64,000 nucleotides of DNA from assembly GCA_039714555.1 (NCBI GenBank), contig JBDLJB010000006.1, positions 1 through 64,000 of the forward strand, given 5' to 3'. The notes beneath the pieces were generated by a model, which did no database searches, was not told the origin of the DNA, and was given only the letters and a program-made list of their open reading frames with translations. Shown in pieces: positions 50,960 to 61,309 of the stretch (the stretch's first letter is position 1; each line of letters starts with the position of its first letter). A program made the position numbers and the translations under genes. Origin of the DNA: Namhaeicola sp039714555 (GTDB taxonomy: Bacteria > Bacteroidota > Bacteroidia > Flavobacteriales > Flavobacteriaceae).

Positions 50960-52195
50960 TTATAGTTTATAAGCTATATATTTTAAAATAATTTTTGTAG
51001 CACCTTTATTATCAAAAATATAGTCTTTTGCTATCTTACCTTTTTTTGTTCTATAATTCTTATCCTTATATAATTTTTGTAAATGTTTATTAAAATCTTC
51101 TTGATTTTTTAACACTTCACAAGCTTGTAATTCTTTTAGATCAATTGCTTCTTGAAATTTTTGAAAAATAGGGCCTATACATAAAGGAGCGCCAAAAGTT
51201 GCAGGTTCAAGTATATTATGTACACCATCTATGTCAAAGCCCCCACCTACATAAGCAGCATCTGCATAACTGTAAATTTTTGTTAGGATTCCTATGGTAT
51301 CCACAATAAAAACTTGCGCATCATTGTTGTATTTTTTATCTGAAAATAATATTGTTTTTTTATTTATAGAATTGTGTAAATTTTCTATTGTTTTTTTATT
51401 GATATTATGCGGAGCGATGATAAATTTTTCATTACTAGTAGCATGATTGTTAATATATTTTACCAAAAAATCTTCATCTTTAGGCCAGGTACTACCTGCA
51501 ATAAGTGTGTATTTGTTTTGCTTAAAATTTTCGATATAACCTAAGTGATTGTCCTGTTTTGTAATTTCATAAACCCTGTCAAAACGAGTGTCTCCACTTA
51601 CAGTAACATTTTTAAAACCAATTTGTTGTAACAATTTTTCTGATATATCATTTTGTACAAAAAAATGTGAAAAAGCTTTTAATGATTTTCGCATCCATTT
51701 ACCATAATTTTTAAAAAACAACTGATCTTTTCTAAAAATACCCGAAACTAAAATTGTTTCAATTTTTAGATTTTCTAATTCCTTTAAAATATTTGGCCAA
51801 AATTCATATTTTACAAATATTGCTATTTTGGGATGAACAATATCTAAGAATTTTTTTGCATTTTTTTTAGTATCTAAGGGTAAGTAAGTTACAACATCAG
51901 CTAGAGCGAAATTTTTTTGTATCTCATAACCAGATGGTGAAAAAAAGGTCAAAACAATTTTATGATCAGGATATTGATCTTTAATATTTTTAATTATTGG
52001 GCGAGCTTGTTCAAATTCACCCAAAGAAGCACAATGAAACCATATAACCTGATCCTTTTGTAAAATCTCATTTCTTAATTTTGAAAAAGTATCATTTCTT
52101 CCATTAACAAAAAGGCTGATTTTTTTATTAAAAAAGGCTATGAATTTTAATAAAAAACCGATGCTGTAAACTGCTATGTTATATAATATATACAT
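50960..52195 (-). CDS. waaA: 3-deoxy-D-manno-octulosonic acid (Kdo) transferase
   Basis: Adds Kdo to lipid A precursor at the cytoplasmic face. 411 residues with the family start (membrane helix, then VIWFHCASLGEFEQARPII), FFSPSGYE, VKYEFWPNILKEL and the C-terminal domain AAYVGGGFDIDGVHNILEPATFGAPL. Begins the envelope block of the window; single gene followed by regulator 2. Confidence 0.95.
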   Translation of the reverse strand: MYILYNIAVYSIGFLLKFIAFFNKKISLFVNGRNDTFSKLRNEILQKDQVIWFHCASLGEFEQARPIIKNIKDQYPDHKIVLTFFSPSGYEIQKNFALADVVTYLPLDTKKNAKKFLDIVHPKIAIFVKYEFWPNILKELENLKIETILVSGIFRKDQLFFKNYGKWMRKSLKAFSHFFVQNDISEKLLQQIGFKNVTVSGDTRFDRVYEITKQDNHLGYIENFKQNKYTLIAGSTWPKDEDFLVKYINNHATSNEKFIIAPHNINKKTIENLHNSINKKTILFSDKKYNNDAQVFIVDTIGILTKIYSYADAAYVGGGFDIDGVHNILEPATFGAPLCIGPIFQKFQEAIDLKELQACEVLKNQEDFNKHLQKLYKDKNYRTKKGKIAKDYIFDNKGATKIILKYIAYKL

Positions 52196-52296
52196 TCAAT
52201 ATGCGAATATAAAAATTTAGGTTTACAGCCAATAAATAATTTGTATTTTTGTTTTTCTCAAATTTCAAAATACAGACATTAAAAAAATAAATATAA

Positions 52297-53424
52297 ATGA
52301 AAAAAATTCAAATGGTTGACTTACAAAGTCAGTATAAGAAAATTCAACCTCAAATTGATGAAGCTTTAATGGAGGTAGTGCACTCAGCAGCCTATATCAA
52401 TGGCCCGGAAGTAAAGAATTTTCAAAGTGATTTAGAAGAATATCTTAATATAAAACATGTAATTCCTTGTGCCAATGGTACAGATGCTTTACAAATTGCC
52501 ATGATGGGTTTAGGTTTAGAGCAAGGTGATGAGGTAATTACAGTAGATTTTACTTTTGCAGCAACAGTTGAGGTCATTGCTCTTTTAAAGTTAACACCGG
52601 TTTTGATAGATGTAGACATCAATACATTTAACATGAATATTGAAGCTTTGAAAAAAGCGATAACGCCAAAAACCAAAGCAATTGTGCCGGTACATTTATT
52701 TGGTCAGTGTGCAAATATGGAAGCTATTTTAGAGGTTGCAGAAGAACACGATCTTTTTGTTATTGAAGATACTGCTCAGGCAATTGGTGCCGATTATACT
52801 TTTAAAGACGGAACAATTAAAAAAGCAGGAACCATTGGAAACATAGGAACAACATCATTTTTTCCATCAAAAAATTTAGGTTGTTATGGTGATGGTGGAG
52901 CAATTTTCACCAATGATGATGATTTGGCCTATACAATCCGCGGAATGGTTAATCACGGGATGTACAAAAGATATTACCATGATGTAATAGGAGTAAATTC
53001 AAGATTAGATAGTATGCAGGCAGCGGTTTTAAGAATTAAATTGCCTTATTTAGATGCTTATTGTGAAGCTAGAAAAAATGCAGCCGATTATTATAACAAT
53101 GCTTTCTTAGAATGCGATAGAATTATTACTCCTATAACCAGTGAATTTACTACGCATGTTTTTCATCAATATACTTTACGTTTAAAAGATGTTGATAGAG
53201 ATGCATTACATCAACATCTTTTAGATAATGATATACCAAATGCCATTTATTATCCGGTTCCGTTACACAGTCAAAAAGCCTATGCTGATACACGTTATAA
53301 TGAAGCCGATTTTAATGCAACCAATGAATTGATACAAACAGTGATTTCATTGCCAATGCATACTGAACTTGAAAAAGAACAACAAGATTTTATTATAAAA
53401 ACAATTTTAGACTTTGTAAAATAA
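52297..53424 (+). CDS. DegT/DnrJ/EryC1/StrS-family sugar aminotransferase
   Basis: PLP-dependent aminotransferase acting on nucleotide-keto-sugars for surface polysaccharide. Motifs: YINGPEVKNFQSDLEEYL, NGTDALQIAMMGLGLEQGDEVI, PVHLFGQCANM, VIEDTAQAIGADY, and the PLP lysine in SFFPSKNLGCYGDGGAIFTN. 375 residues, complete. It resembles the WbpE/WlbC group that makes 3-amino sugars, but the exact sugar is unsure. Followed by galE and rfbB on the same strand. Confidence 0.92.
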   Translation: MKKIQMVDLQSQYKKIQPQIDEALMEVVHSAAYINGPEVKNFQSDLEEYLNIKHVIPCANGTDALQIAMMGLGLEQGDEVITVDFTFAATVEVIALLKLTPVLIDVDINTFNMNIEALKKAITPKTKAIVPVHLFGQCANMEAILEVAEEHDLFVIEDTAQAIGADYTFKDGTIKKAGTIGNIGTTSFFPSKNLGCYGDGGAIFTNDDDLAYTIRGMVNHGMYKRYYHDVIGVNSRLDSMQAAVLRIKLPYLDAYCEARKNAADYYNNAFLECDRIITPITSEFTTHVFHQYTLRLKDVDRDALHQHLLDNDIPNAIYYPVPLHSQKAYADTRYNEADFNATNELIQTVISLPMHTELEKEQQDFIIKTILDFVK

Positions 53425-53474
53425 TATTCTCAATTAGAGAAGGGGGGTGCGTGAATATATAATTTCAAAGAACT

Positions 53475-54494
53475 ATGAAAAAAGAAAAGAATAAAATATT
53501 AGTAACCGGTGGACTAGGATTTATCGGCTCGCATACGGTTGTAGAATTACAAAATGAAGGATTTGATGTTATAATAATTGATGACCTATCTAATTCAAAA
53601 ATTGAAGTTTTAGATGGAATTACATCCATTTCAGGTAAAAAACCGGAGTTTATTCAATTCGATTTAAAAGATAAAAAGTTAGTACAACAATTTTTTAAAG
53701 ACCATAAAATTGATGGCGTTATTCATTTTGCTGCTTCCAAAGCTGTTGGCGAGTCCGTTGAAAAACCGTTGCAATATTACGAAAACAATATAGCTACTTT
53801 GGTTTTTGTACTTCAAGAAATGGTGAAAAATAAAGTTAAAAATTTTATTTTCAGCTCTTCATGTACAGTTTATGGTCAAGCCGATAAATTACCAATTACT
53901 GAAAATGCACCCATAAAACCGGCAGAATCTCCCTATGGTAATACCAAGCAAATGGGAGAAGAAATTTTAAAAAATACAGCAAAAGTGAAAGATATTAGTG
54001 TCATTGCTTTGCGTTATTTTAATCCTATAGGAGCGCACAAAAGTGCTATAATTGGTGAGTTACCCATCGGTGTTCCACAAAACTTAATTCCTTTTGTTAC
54101 ACAAACTGCAGCAGGAATAAGAAAAGAATTATTGGTTTTTGGTGATGATTATCCTACACCTGATGGTACGGCTATTCGTGATTATATTCATGTAGTTGAT
54201 CTGGCAAAAGCACATGTTTCTGCATTGAATAGATTGTTAAAAAAACAAAACAAAACCAATTTCGAAACATTTAATGTAGGCACCGGTAAAGGAAGTTCGG
54301 TTTTAGAAGTGATCACTGCTTTTGAAAAAGTAAGTGGTAATAAACTAAATTATAAAATTGTTGGCAGAAGAGAAGGAGATATTACTTCGGCTTATGCAGA
54401 TACAACTTTAGCCAATAAAGAACTCGGATGGAAATCGGAATTGAGTTTGGAAGACGCATTAGATGCAGCTTGGAAATGGCAAATGAAACAGTAG
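53475..54494 (+). CDS. galE: UDP-glucose 4-epimerase
   Basis: Short-chain dehydrogenase of 339 residues: NAD loop VTGGLGFIGSHTVVEL, catalytic FSSSCTVYGQ with SPYGNTKQMGEE (Ser/Tyr/Lys), and the GalE-type C-terminal end. Interconverts UDP-glucose and UDP-galactose. 50 bases after the aminotransferase and 33 before rfbB; an A-rich repeat lies after its stop. Confidence 0.93.
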   Translation: MKKEKNKILVTGGLGFIGSHTVVELQNEGFDVIIIDDLSNSKIEVLDGITSISGKKPEFIQFDLKDKKLVQQFFKDHKIDGVIHFAASKAVGESVEKPLQYYENNIATLVFVLQEMVKNKVKNFIFSSSCTVYGQADKLPITENAPIKPAESPYGNTKQMGEEILKNTAKVKDISVIALRYFNPIGAHKSAIIGELPIGVPQNLIPFVTQTAAGIRKELLVFGDDYPTPDGTAIRDYIHVVDLAKAHVSALNRLLKKQNKTNFETFNVGTGKGSSVLEVITAFEKVSGNKLNYKIVGRREGDITSAYADTTLANKELGWKSELSLEDALDAAWKWQMKQ

Positions 54495-54496
54495 GA

Positions 54497-54527
54497 AGTA
54501 AAAAGTTTAAAGTGAAAAGATAAAAGT
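54497..54527. repeat. A-rich repeat, second copy
   Basis: Contains AGTAAAAAGT and GATAAAAGTA, the same words as at 16147-16200, here between galE and rfbB. Confidence 0.4.
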
Positions 54528-55577
54528 ATGATTAATAAAATATTAATTACCGGTGGTGCAGGATTTATAGGTTCGCATGTAGTAAGATTATTTGTAAATA
54601 AATATCCTGAATATCAAATTTACAATCTTGATGCTTTGACTTATGCCGGAAATTTAGAGAATATTAAAGATATTGAAAATCAACCTAACTATACCTTTAT
54701 CAAGGGGAATATAAAAGATATTGATTTTATAAATTCATTATTTAAAAAGTATCGATTTGATGCAGTTATACATTTGGCTGCTGAAAGTCATGTTGATCGC
54801 TCTATAACTAATCCCAATGATTTTATTGAGACCAATGTTTTGGGAACCGCCAATTTATTAAATGCTTTTCGCGATATTTGGAAAGATAACTTTGAGGGTA
54901 AATTATTTTATCACGTTTCTACGGATGAAGTTTATGGTTCATTAGGCAAAACAGGATTGTTTAAAGAAACAACCTCTTATGATCCTCAATCTCCCTATGC
55001 CTCATCAAAAGCAGCTTCTGATCATTTGGTAAGAGCATATGGAAATACTTATGGTTTACCTTTTGTAATTAGTAACTGTTCAAATAATTACGGTGCAAAT
55101 CAATTTCCAGAAAAGTTAATTCCCTTGTTTATTCACAATATAAAAAATAACAAACCTTTACCCGTTTACGGCGATGGAAATTATACACGTGATTGGTTAT
55201 ATGTAGAAGATCATGCTATTGCAATTGATGAGATTTTCCACAAAGGAAAAAATACTGATACTTATAATATTGGTGGTTTTAATGAATGGACTAACCTAAA
55301 TTTGATCAATTTGCTTTGTAAACAAATGGATGAGAAATTAAATCGTGAAAAGGGTAGCTCTGCTAAATTGATTACTTATGTGAAAGATCGCGCCGGACAT
55401 GACAGACGTTATGCGATAGATGCGACAAAATTAAACAAAGAATTGGGTTGGAAACCCAGTGTAACATTTGAGCAAGGACTTGCCAAAACTTTAGATTGGT
55501 ATTTAAATAATGAAGAATGGTTAAATAATGTTACCTCAGGTACTTACCAGGAATATTATAAAAAAATGTATGAGTAG
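54528..55577 (+). CDS. rfbB: dTDP-glucose 4,6-dehydratase
   Basis: 349 residues of the extended SDR family: ITGGAGFIGSHVVRLFV, HLAAESHVDRSI, VSTDEVYGSLG, YDPQSPYASSKAASDHLV (Tyr-x-x-x-Lys), SNNYGANQFPEKLIPL and DRAGHDRRYAID. Makes dTDP-4-keto-6-deoxyglucose for rhamnose-type sugars. The other rhamnose genes (rfbA, C, D) are not in the window. Confidence 0.95.
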   Translation: MINKILITGGAGFIGSHVVRLFVNKYPEYQIYNLDALTYAGNLENIKDIENQPNYTFIKGNIKDIDFINSLFKKYRFDAVIHLAAESHVDRSITNPNDFIETNVLGTANLLNAFRDIWKDNFEGKLFYHVSTDEVYGSLGKTGLFKETTSYDPQSPYASSKAASDHLVRAYGNTYGLPFVISNCSNNYGANQFPEKLIPLFIHNIKNNKPLPVYGDGNYTRDWLYVEDHAIAIDEIFHKGKNTDTYNIGGFNEWTNLNLINLLCKQMDEKLNREKGSSAKLITYVKDRAGHDRRYAIDATKLNKELGWKPSVTFEQGLAKTLDWYLNNEEWLNNVTSGTYQEYYKKMYE

Positions 55578-55610
55578 ATTATTTTTCTTTGAGGTTATTT
55601 CTAAAACTAT

Positions 55611-57338
55611 TTAAAAATCAAACCGATAGGTTACACCTCCCATTACTTGAAATCCTTGCACCTTAAAATTGGTGTATTTTTGGTAATTATCACTTAAAAT
55701 ATTATTGAGTTTGATAAATGTTGACCAACGGTCATTAAAATAATACCCACCATTTAGATTTATATCAAAATATACTGAATTGGATAATTTATTTGTAGAG
55801 GAATCAGGAATGATTATTAGTTCATCTTTTCGTTCACTGGCAAAATAAAAATTAGCTCCGGCAAACCATTTTTTTTGTGTGTATTTGGCTAAAAGGGTTG
55901 TTTTTAACATGGGTAAATTCCAGGCTGATTCTTGTGTTTTTAGACTGTATGAATTAAACTCAAAATTTCCACCAAATTTAATATGCTCATCGTAATCATA
56001 TATAATTTCAGCAAAAGCATTTATAGTTTGAACCTTATCGTAAACTACATCAAATGAATTACCGGCCTCGTAACCTTTATTTAATAAAATATTGCCATTT
56101 GTTTTTGATGGATTTAATTTAAACAAAGGTTTGTCAATTTCATTCCCGTAGGAAGCCTTGATATTGAAACTTAGATTTGTTGAAAATTTTCCCTTAGCAC
56201 CCAAATATCCTAAGTATTGTTGATCTGTTCTTCTTATGTTTAGCGTAGGAGATACAAAAGGGTTTTCACTAACAAATTTTTGGTAAGTATTTTGGTAAAG
56301 ATCTCCAACAATACCAGCATAAGCAATTAAATATTCTTCATTGATCTTATAAGAAGCTGTAACATTTGGATAAGCATAGAACCTACTTTTATCATTTTCA
56401 TTATTCGTTAAACTATAGTAAAGCTTTGCCCCTAAATTTAGTGTCAAATTATCGCGAAGCATTGTAAAATTCGGACTAAAACCAATGTTCAAGAAGTTGT
56501 GATTTATACCATCGGTATTTAGATAGTTTTGTTTGAAATTACCATTTAAAAACTCTAAAGAAATATAACTGTTCATCAATTCGCTCCAAACCGGAAACTC
56601 AACATTCCCCATAATTTCTACATGGTTTTCATCACTATTATGTTTGTCAAAAAATCTTGTAAATCTAACTTCACCATTATGAATCAAGGCATCAAAAAAC
56701 TCAACTTCACCACCCAAATAAAGTGTGCCGTAAGATTGTTCTTCATTAATTGAATTGATAATATTTTGTTTAAAATTAATTTCTTCGGGTAAACCGTACC
56801 AATTAACAACTTCATTTTTTAATCCGGCATTGATTTGCCATTCAAAATACCGTTCAGTTTGTTTGTAGTAAAAATCAGCTTTTATATCAGAAAATGTGCT
56901 GTTGAGCTTAACACCTTTGATATCACCAAAAGATGATATATAGTTTAAAAACCCACCAAGATCACTATAATTTGTTAAGTTGTAATTGGCAAATATTTCA
57001 ACAAAAGGTGTAAGATAATTTCCAAAACCAACGCTTGCATAATTATTATGAAAACGCTCTTTAGGTTCACGTTTTATTGCTTTGGCTTTGCCTTTTGCAG
57101 GTGTAAAAGTTGAAGCAACCGGAACAGAGTTTATATGGTAGATAACTTCTTTTTTGGTATTGATCTCAACCGAATCTATTTGAGGGTTATTTTTAATTTT
57201 AAATGCATCCGAGACTGTTGGAGAGTATGGTTTTACTACGCGAATTACTTCTGTGTCAAGCGTATCCTTTTTCTTTTTTTGTGAAAAAACAAATCCTGTA
57301 AAGAATAATAAAAATAGTAAAGTAACAAACTTTTTCAT
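55611..57338 (-). CDS. Outer-membrane beta-barrel protein (TonB-receptor-like, no plug)
   Basis: Signal peptide ending VFSQ, a Lys-rich start, a short periplasmic segment (VIRVVKPYSPTVSDAFKI), then a barrel of about 450 residues with alternating aromatic strands, ending VMGGVTYRFDF with a terminal Phe. No carboxypeptidase-like or plug domain, so it is not an active TonB importer in the usual sense. Start chosen at the ATG before the signal peptide, ten bases after the TPR gene's stop. It forms an operon with the TPR protein; a joint role in the outer membrane is likely. Confidence 0.85.
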   Translation of the reverse strand: MKKFVTLLFLLFFTGFVFSQKKKKDTLDTEVIRVVKPYSPTVSDAFKIKNNPQIDSVEINTKKEVIYHINSVPVASTFTPAKGKAKAIKREPKERFHNNYASVGFGNYLTPFVEIFANYNLTNYSDLGGFLNYISSFGDIKGVKLNSTFSDIKADFYYKQTERYFEWQINAGLKNEVVNWYGLPEEINFKQNIINSINEEQSYGTLYLGGEVEFFDALIHNGEVRFTRFFDKHNSDENHVEIMGNVEFPVWSELMNSYISLEFLNGNFKQNYLNTDGINHNFLNIGFSPNFTMLRDNLTLNLGAKLYYSLTNNENDKSRFYAYPNVTASYKINEEYLIAYAGIVGDLYQNTYQKFVSENPFVSPTLNIRRTDQQYLGYLGAKGKFSTNLSFNIKASYGNEIDKPLFKLNPSKTNGNILLNKGYEAGNSFDVVYDKVQTINAFAEIIYDYDEHIKFGGNFEFNSYSLKTQESAWNLPMLKTTLLAKYTQKKWFAGANFYFASERKDELIIIPDSSTNKLSNSVYFDINLNGGYYFNDRWSTFIKLNNILSDNYQKYTNFKVQGFQVMGGVTYRFDF

Positions 57339-57348
57339 TCGAAATATA

Positions 57349-60300
57349 TTAGTTTTCTTGTATGACAGATTCATTTGTTTTAGCTTCTTCTTTTTTAATT
57401 TTTTGCAATTCTATCATAGCTTCATTAGTAACTTCAGGGAAATCACTAAAGTTTTTTAATACATTTTCTAAAATATATGTAGCCTGATAAGCATCCTTTA
57501 ATTCGTAAAAATTCTTTGCCATAATAATAAGCCCTTTTGAACCCCAATAACGATAGATGGCAAATTCTGAAGCCAATTTTTGGATAACCAAATTAGAGTT
57601 TTTATAATCACCATCTTGATGTTTAAAGAGGGCATCATAATAAATAGCTTCAGCTTTTAATTTACCGGAGGCTGAATTTTCAACAACTTTAAAAGCTTCT
57701 TGTGCCTTATAGATATCATCTGTTTTAAAGGCTGAACGGGCAATAATTATTTGTGCATCAGATTTTACCTGATCTTCTATTTTTTCTTTTTGTAAGATCA
57801 TTTCAGCGTAATTAACTGCTTTTTCATAATTGTTTAAAGCATAGTTTCCTTTCATTAAATTACTTTGTGCAAAAATTATGTTTTGTTGGCTATCAGCTTC
57901 TTTTTCAAGTTTAATTAATAATGGTAGAGCATTTTCCCAATCTTCTTTATTAAGATAAATCTGCGAAAGATTTAGTAATGAATTTTCCGTATAATCATTA
58001 CGATTTTTATCTATAATATATTTGTAATGTACAATCGCTTTTTGTGGTTGTTTATCTTTTTCAAAGGCATCTGCTAAATAATAATTTGCAGATAGGGTGT
58101 AAGTTCCATTAGGAAATCTTTTTAAATATTTTTGAAAATCTTCAATAGCTTTTTTATAATTATTGTTTAAATACTGTTTTTCAGCTGACTCAAACATAGT
58201 ATTTCCGATTTCTTTATCAGATACATCATAGTCAAGGTCATTTATCAATTTTTCATATTCATCAACTTTACCAATATCAACATATATTTGACGTGCATTT
58301 GATACAGCTTCATTAGCCTCAGAAGATTTTGGATAATCTTTTACAACAGTTTTGTATTTTGCCAAAGCTTTTTGATTATTATCAGTATTGTAATAAATGA
58401 GCCCTTGTTTTAATAATGCTTTAGGTACATAAGAGCTTTGAGGATAATTATTGATAATATTATCATAAGTTTTTATGGCTTTGCCTGTTTCATTTTTACT
58501 TATATAAGTATTTCCTAGTTCATAGAGGGCATCATCTCTTAATGGGGATTTTACATTGTATTTTAAGAAATTTTCTAACTCATTGATCTTTTTATCATTC
58601 TCACCCAAAAAACCATAACACAATGCACTTTGATATTGAGCCTGATCAACATTTATATCATTTGCTGATATAACTTTTTCATAAGGATTTAGTGCTTTAT
58701 AATAATTACTCAGTGCAAAAAAACTATCGCCTAAGCGCATATACGCATCAATTTTTTGATCAGAATTAGCTGGATTACTTTCAATATATTGTTTAAAATA
58801 ACCACCGGCTTTATTATAATCTTTCAACTTAAAATAAGTATAACCCAGATAATAATCAATATCATCAAATTCAATTTGGTTCTTGGCATCAGCTAAATTA
58901 GAAAATGATTCAAAACCTAGTAATGCAGCATCAAAATTATTTAAACGATAATCAGATTCTGCCTTCCAAAAAGTTGCCTTAGCATTATAATTGTTAATGA
59001 TATTAGTGGTTAAATTGAAATATTTTTTTGCTTCGGTATAATTTTGATCATTAAATAATTGTACCCCTCTTAAAAAAGCAACTTTTTGATAGTTTTCAGT
59101 ATCTTTTTTATTCTCTAAATAACGAATAGCTCCCTCATAATCTTTTGCAGAAATAAATGAGCTGATCAATAAATTATTGAGTTCGTCTTTATTAATGTCG
59201 GTTGGATATTTTTGTAGATATTCTTGAATAATATCTGCTGTACTTTGATATGGGTTTCCAATTTCATAACTTAATTTGGCATAATTTAGCCAGGCATCTT
59301 GCTTGATGGTTTGATCAAATTCCATTTGTGATGCATTTTTAAAAGCATTTAATGCCTCAGTTTTTTTATCACTTTTTAAATAACATTCTGCTAAATGATA
59401 ATATGCATTTTGAGATACTGAATTTTTCCCATCAATGATCTTTGTAAACCATTCCATTGCATTTTGGTAATCATCTTGCCTATAATAAGTATAACCTAAT
59501 TGATAATAATCGGTATTGTTCCACTTGCCGTTTTTACCCTTATAATTCATTAAATAAGGAATGGCTTTTTCATATTCTTCAAGATTAAAATAACTTTCAC
59601 CAATTATTTTTGATAGTTCAGATTTTTGTATTCCATTTGTTTTTCCTAAAAGTGGCAATCCGGCATCGATAGCTTCTTGAAATTTACCGGTTTTAAATTT
59701 AATATTTGCCATAAAATATGGAATATCTTTGCCTAAAGCTTTATCATTAGCAACTTCACTTAAATATTTATCGGCTTTTTCATAATCGTCATCTTTATAG
59801 GCCATATACCCATAATAATATTTGGCTTCGGCACCATATTTTTCAGAACTTAGTAGTTGAGAGAAGTATTTTTTTGACTTGGCATAGCTTCCTGCAGCAA
59901 ATAATCCATAAGCAAATTTAAATTGGAAGTATTCTTGTTGATATATGCTTAAACTGTTGATATTCACTCTTGAATACCATTTTAAAGCGTAAGGGTAATT
60001 GGCATTTTTAAAATAGTAATCACCTACTTCTAAAAATGCATTGTTGCGTTTTGTACTTGTAGGAAATTTATCTACAAATTCGCGCATAAGATCTTCGCCT
60101 TCTTTTTCTCCCAATCTAATTGCACAAAAGGCTCTATAATAATAGCTTCTTGCTTTTAATTCAGAGGCGTCTTCAAATTGATCTTTAATTTCATCAAATT
60201 TTATCTGAGCAGCATAATAATCTTTATTTTGATAAAGTTCAATGGCATGATCATATGGGACATATTTATTGGTATAAATTTCTGATTTTTGTGCACGGAA

Positions 60301-60354
60301 ATTAATTGAAATTAATAAAAATATAATTGTAATATAGATTTTACCTATTCTCAT
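57349..60354 (-). CDS. Large tetratricopeptide-repeat protein, exported
   Basis: A 1001-residue protein with an N-terminal signal peptide (ITIIFLLISINFRAQ) and TPR motifs along nearly the whole length (AIELYQNKDYYAAQIKFDEI, YQNAMEWFTKIIDGKNSV, YKKAIEDFQKYLKRFPNGTY and more). Such long solenoids are scaffolds for outer-membrane or periplasmic complexes. It heads a two-gene operon with the beta-barrel protein and is divergent from ftsE. No enzymatic domain is visible; function not known. Confidence 0.9.
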   Translation of the reverse strand: MRIGKIYITIIFLLISINFRAQKSEIYTNKYVPYDHAIELYQNKDYYAAQIKFDEIKDQFEDASELKARSYYYRAFCAIRLGEKEGEDLMREFVDKFPTSTKRNNAFLEVGDYYFKNANYPYALKWYSRVNINSLSIYQQEYFQFKFAYGLFAAGSYAKSKKYFSQLLSSEKYGAEAKYYYGYMAYKDDDYEKADKYLSEVANDKALGKDIPYFMANIKFKTGKFQEAIDAGLPLLGKTNGIQKSELSKIIGESYFNLEEYEKAIPYLMNYKGKNGKWNNTDYYQLGYTYYRQDDYQNAMEWFTKIIDGKNSVSQNAYYHLAECYLKSDKKTEALNAFKNASQMEFDQTIKQDAWLNYAKLSYEIGNPYQSTADIIQEYLQKYPTDINKDELNNLLISSFISAKDYEGAIRYLENKKDTENYQKVAFLRGVQLFNDQNYTEAKKYFNLTTNIINNYNAKATFWKAESDYRLNNFDAALLGFESFSNLADAKNQIEFDDIDYYLGYTYFKLKDYNKAGGYFKQYIESNPANSDQKIDAYMRLGDSFFALSNYYKALNPYEKVISANDINVDQAQYQSALCYGFLGENDKKINELENFLKYNVKSPLRDDALYELGNTYISKNETGKAIKTYDNIINNYPQSSYVPKALLKQGLIYYNTDNNQKALAKYKTVVKDYPKSSEANEAVSNARQIYVDIGKVDEYEKLINDLDYDVSDKEIGNTMFESAEKQYLNNNYKKAIEDFQKYLKRFPNGTYTLSANYYLADAFEKDKQPQKAIVHYKYIIDKNRNDYTENSLLNLSQIYLNKEDWENALPLLIKLEKEADSQQNIIFAQSNLMKGNYALNNYEKAVNYAEMILQKEKIEDQVKSDAQIIIARSAFKTDDIYKAQEAFKVVENSASGKLKAEAIYYDALFKHQDGDYKNSNLVIQKLASEFAIYRYWGSKGLIIMAKNFYELKDAYQATYILENVLKNFSDFPEVTNEAMIELQKIKKEEAKTNESVIQEN

Positions 60355-60645
60355 TTATCAGTTTTTTAAAAACAATCAAAAGTAATCATATCATTTTTTT
60401 TACTAAACGTATTAATACAATTAAATTGCAAAAATGTTGATTACTTGTTTGGATTGTTGAAAAGTACATGAATTTAGATAGCTTTTTAAATAATCTTCAA
60501 TGATAAAAAAATTAAATCAATTATTTTTATAAACAAATGTTAATGTTTAATAATGAATAATTGATTTAATATTTCAATAATTACAAACTTTAATATATGG
60601 AATTTTAACAGTAAGTTTGTAACAAATAAAATAATTTAAAAAATA
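60355..60645. other. Divergent promoter region of TPR gene and ftsE
   Basis: 291 very A/T-rich bases. A perfect -7 box TAAGTTTG at 60613-60620 precedes ftsE by 26 bases. No other element seen. Confidence 0.5.
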
Positions 60646-61305
60646 ATGCTTCAATTAAAAGATGCTTCAATTTTTCAAAGAGAAATACTAATTTTATCGG
60701 ATGTAAATCTTGATATAAAAAAAGGTGATTTTAATTATTTGATAGGTAAAACCGGAAGTGGAAAGAGTAGTTTAATGAAGACCTTATACGGTGATTTGCC
60801 ATTGCAAAAAGGCGAAGGAAGCATTGTTGATTTTAATCTGAAGGAGTTAAAAGAAAAAGAGATTCCTTTTTTACGAAGAAAAATTGGTATTGTATTTCAG
60901 GATTTTAAATTGCTGAATGATCGTAATGTTTTTGAAAATTTACTTTTTGTTTTAAGAGCTACAGGATGGAAAGAAAATGCAAAAATGGAAGCGAAGATCA
61001 ATGATGTTTTAGAAAAAGTAGCTATGAAAAGCAAAGGTTTTAAAATGCCATATCAGTTATCAGGTGGAGAACAACAGCGTATTGCCATTGCAAGAGCATT
61101 GTTAAATAACCCTGAAATGATATTAGCCGATGAACCTACCGGAAATTTAGATCCTAAAACTTCAGTTGAAATAATGAATGTTTTAGAAGACATCAATAAA
61201 ACCGGAATCACAATTTTAATGGCTACACATGATTATGCTTTAATATTAAAATTTCCGCATAAAACTGTAAAATGTGAAGGGAGCAAAGTTTTTGAAGTAA
61301 TGTAA
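60646..61305 (+). CDS. ftsE: Cell-division ATP-binding protein FtsE
   Basis: ABC ATPase of 219 residues: Walker A LIGKTGSGKSSLM, Q-loop VFQDFKLLNDRNVFENL, signature LSGGEQQRIAIARALLNNPE, Walker B MILADEPTGNLDP, H-loop MATHDYAL. The VFQDFKLL segment and length match FtsE, which works with the membrane protein FtsX to control septal peptidoglycan hydrolases; ftsX is not beside it. Convergent with the glycosyltransferase gene, four bases apart. Confidence 0.88.
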   Translation: MLQLKDASIFQREILILSDVNLDIKKGDFNYLIGKTGSGKSSLMKTLYGDLPLQKGEGSIVDFNLKELKEKEIPFLRRKIGIVFQDFKLLNDRNVFENLLFVLRATGWKENAKMEAKINDVLEKVAMKSKGFKMPYQLSGGEQQRIAIARALLNNPEMILADEPTGNLDPKTSVEIMNVLEDINKTGITILMATHDYALILKFPHKTVKCEGSKVFEVM

Positions 61306-61309
61306 ATAA

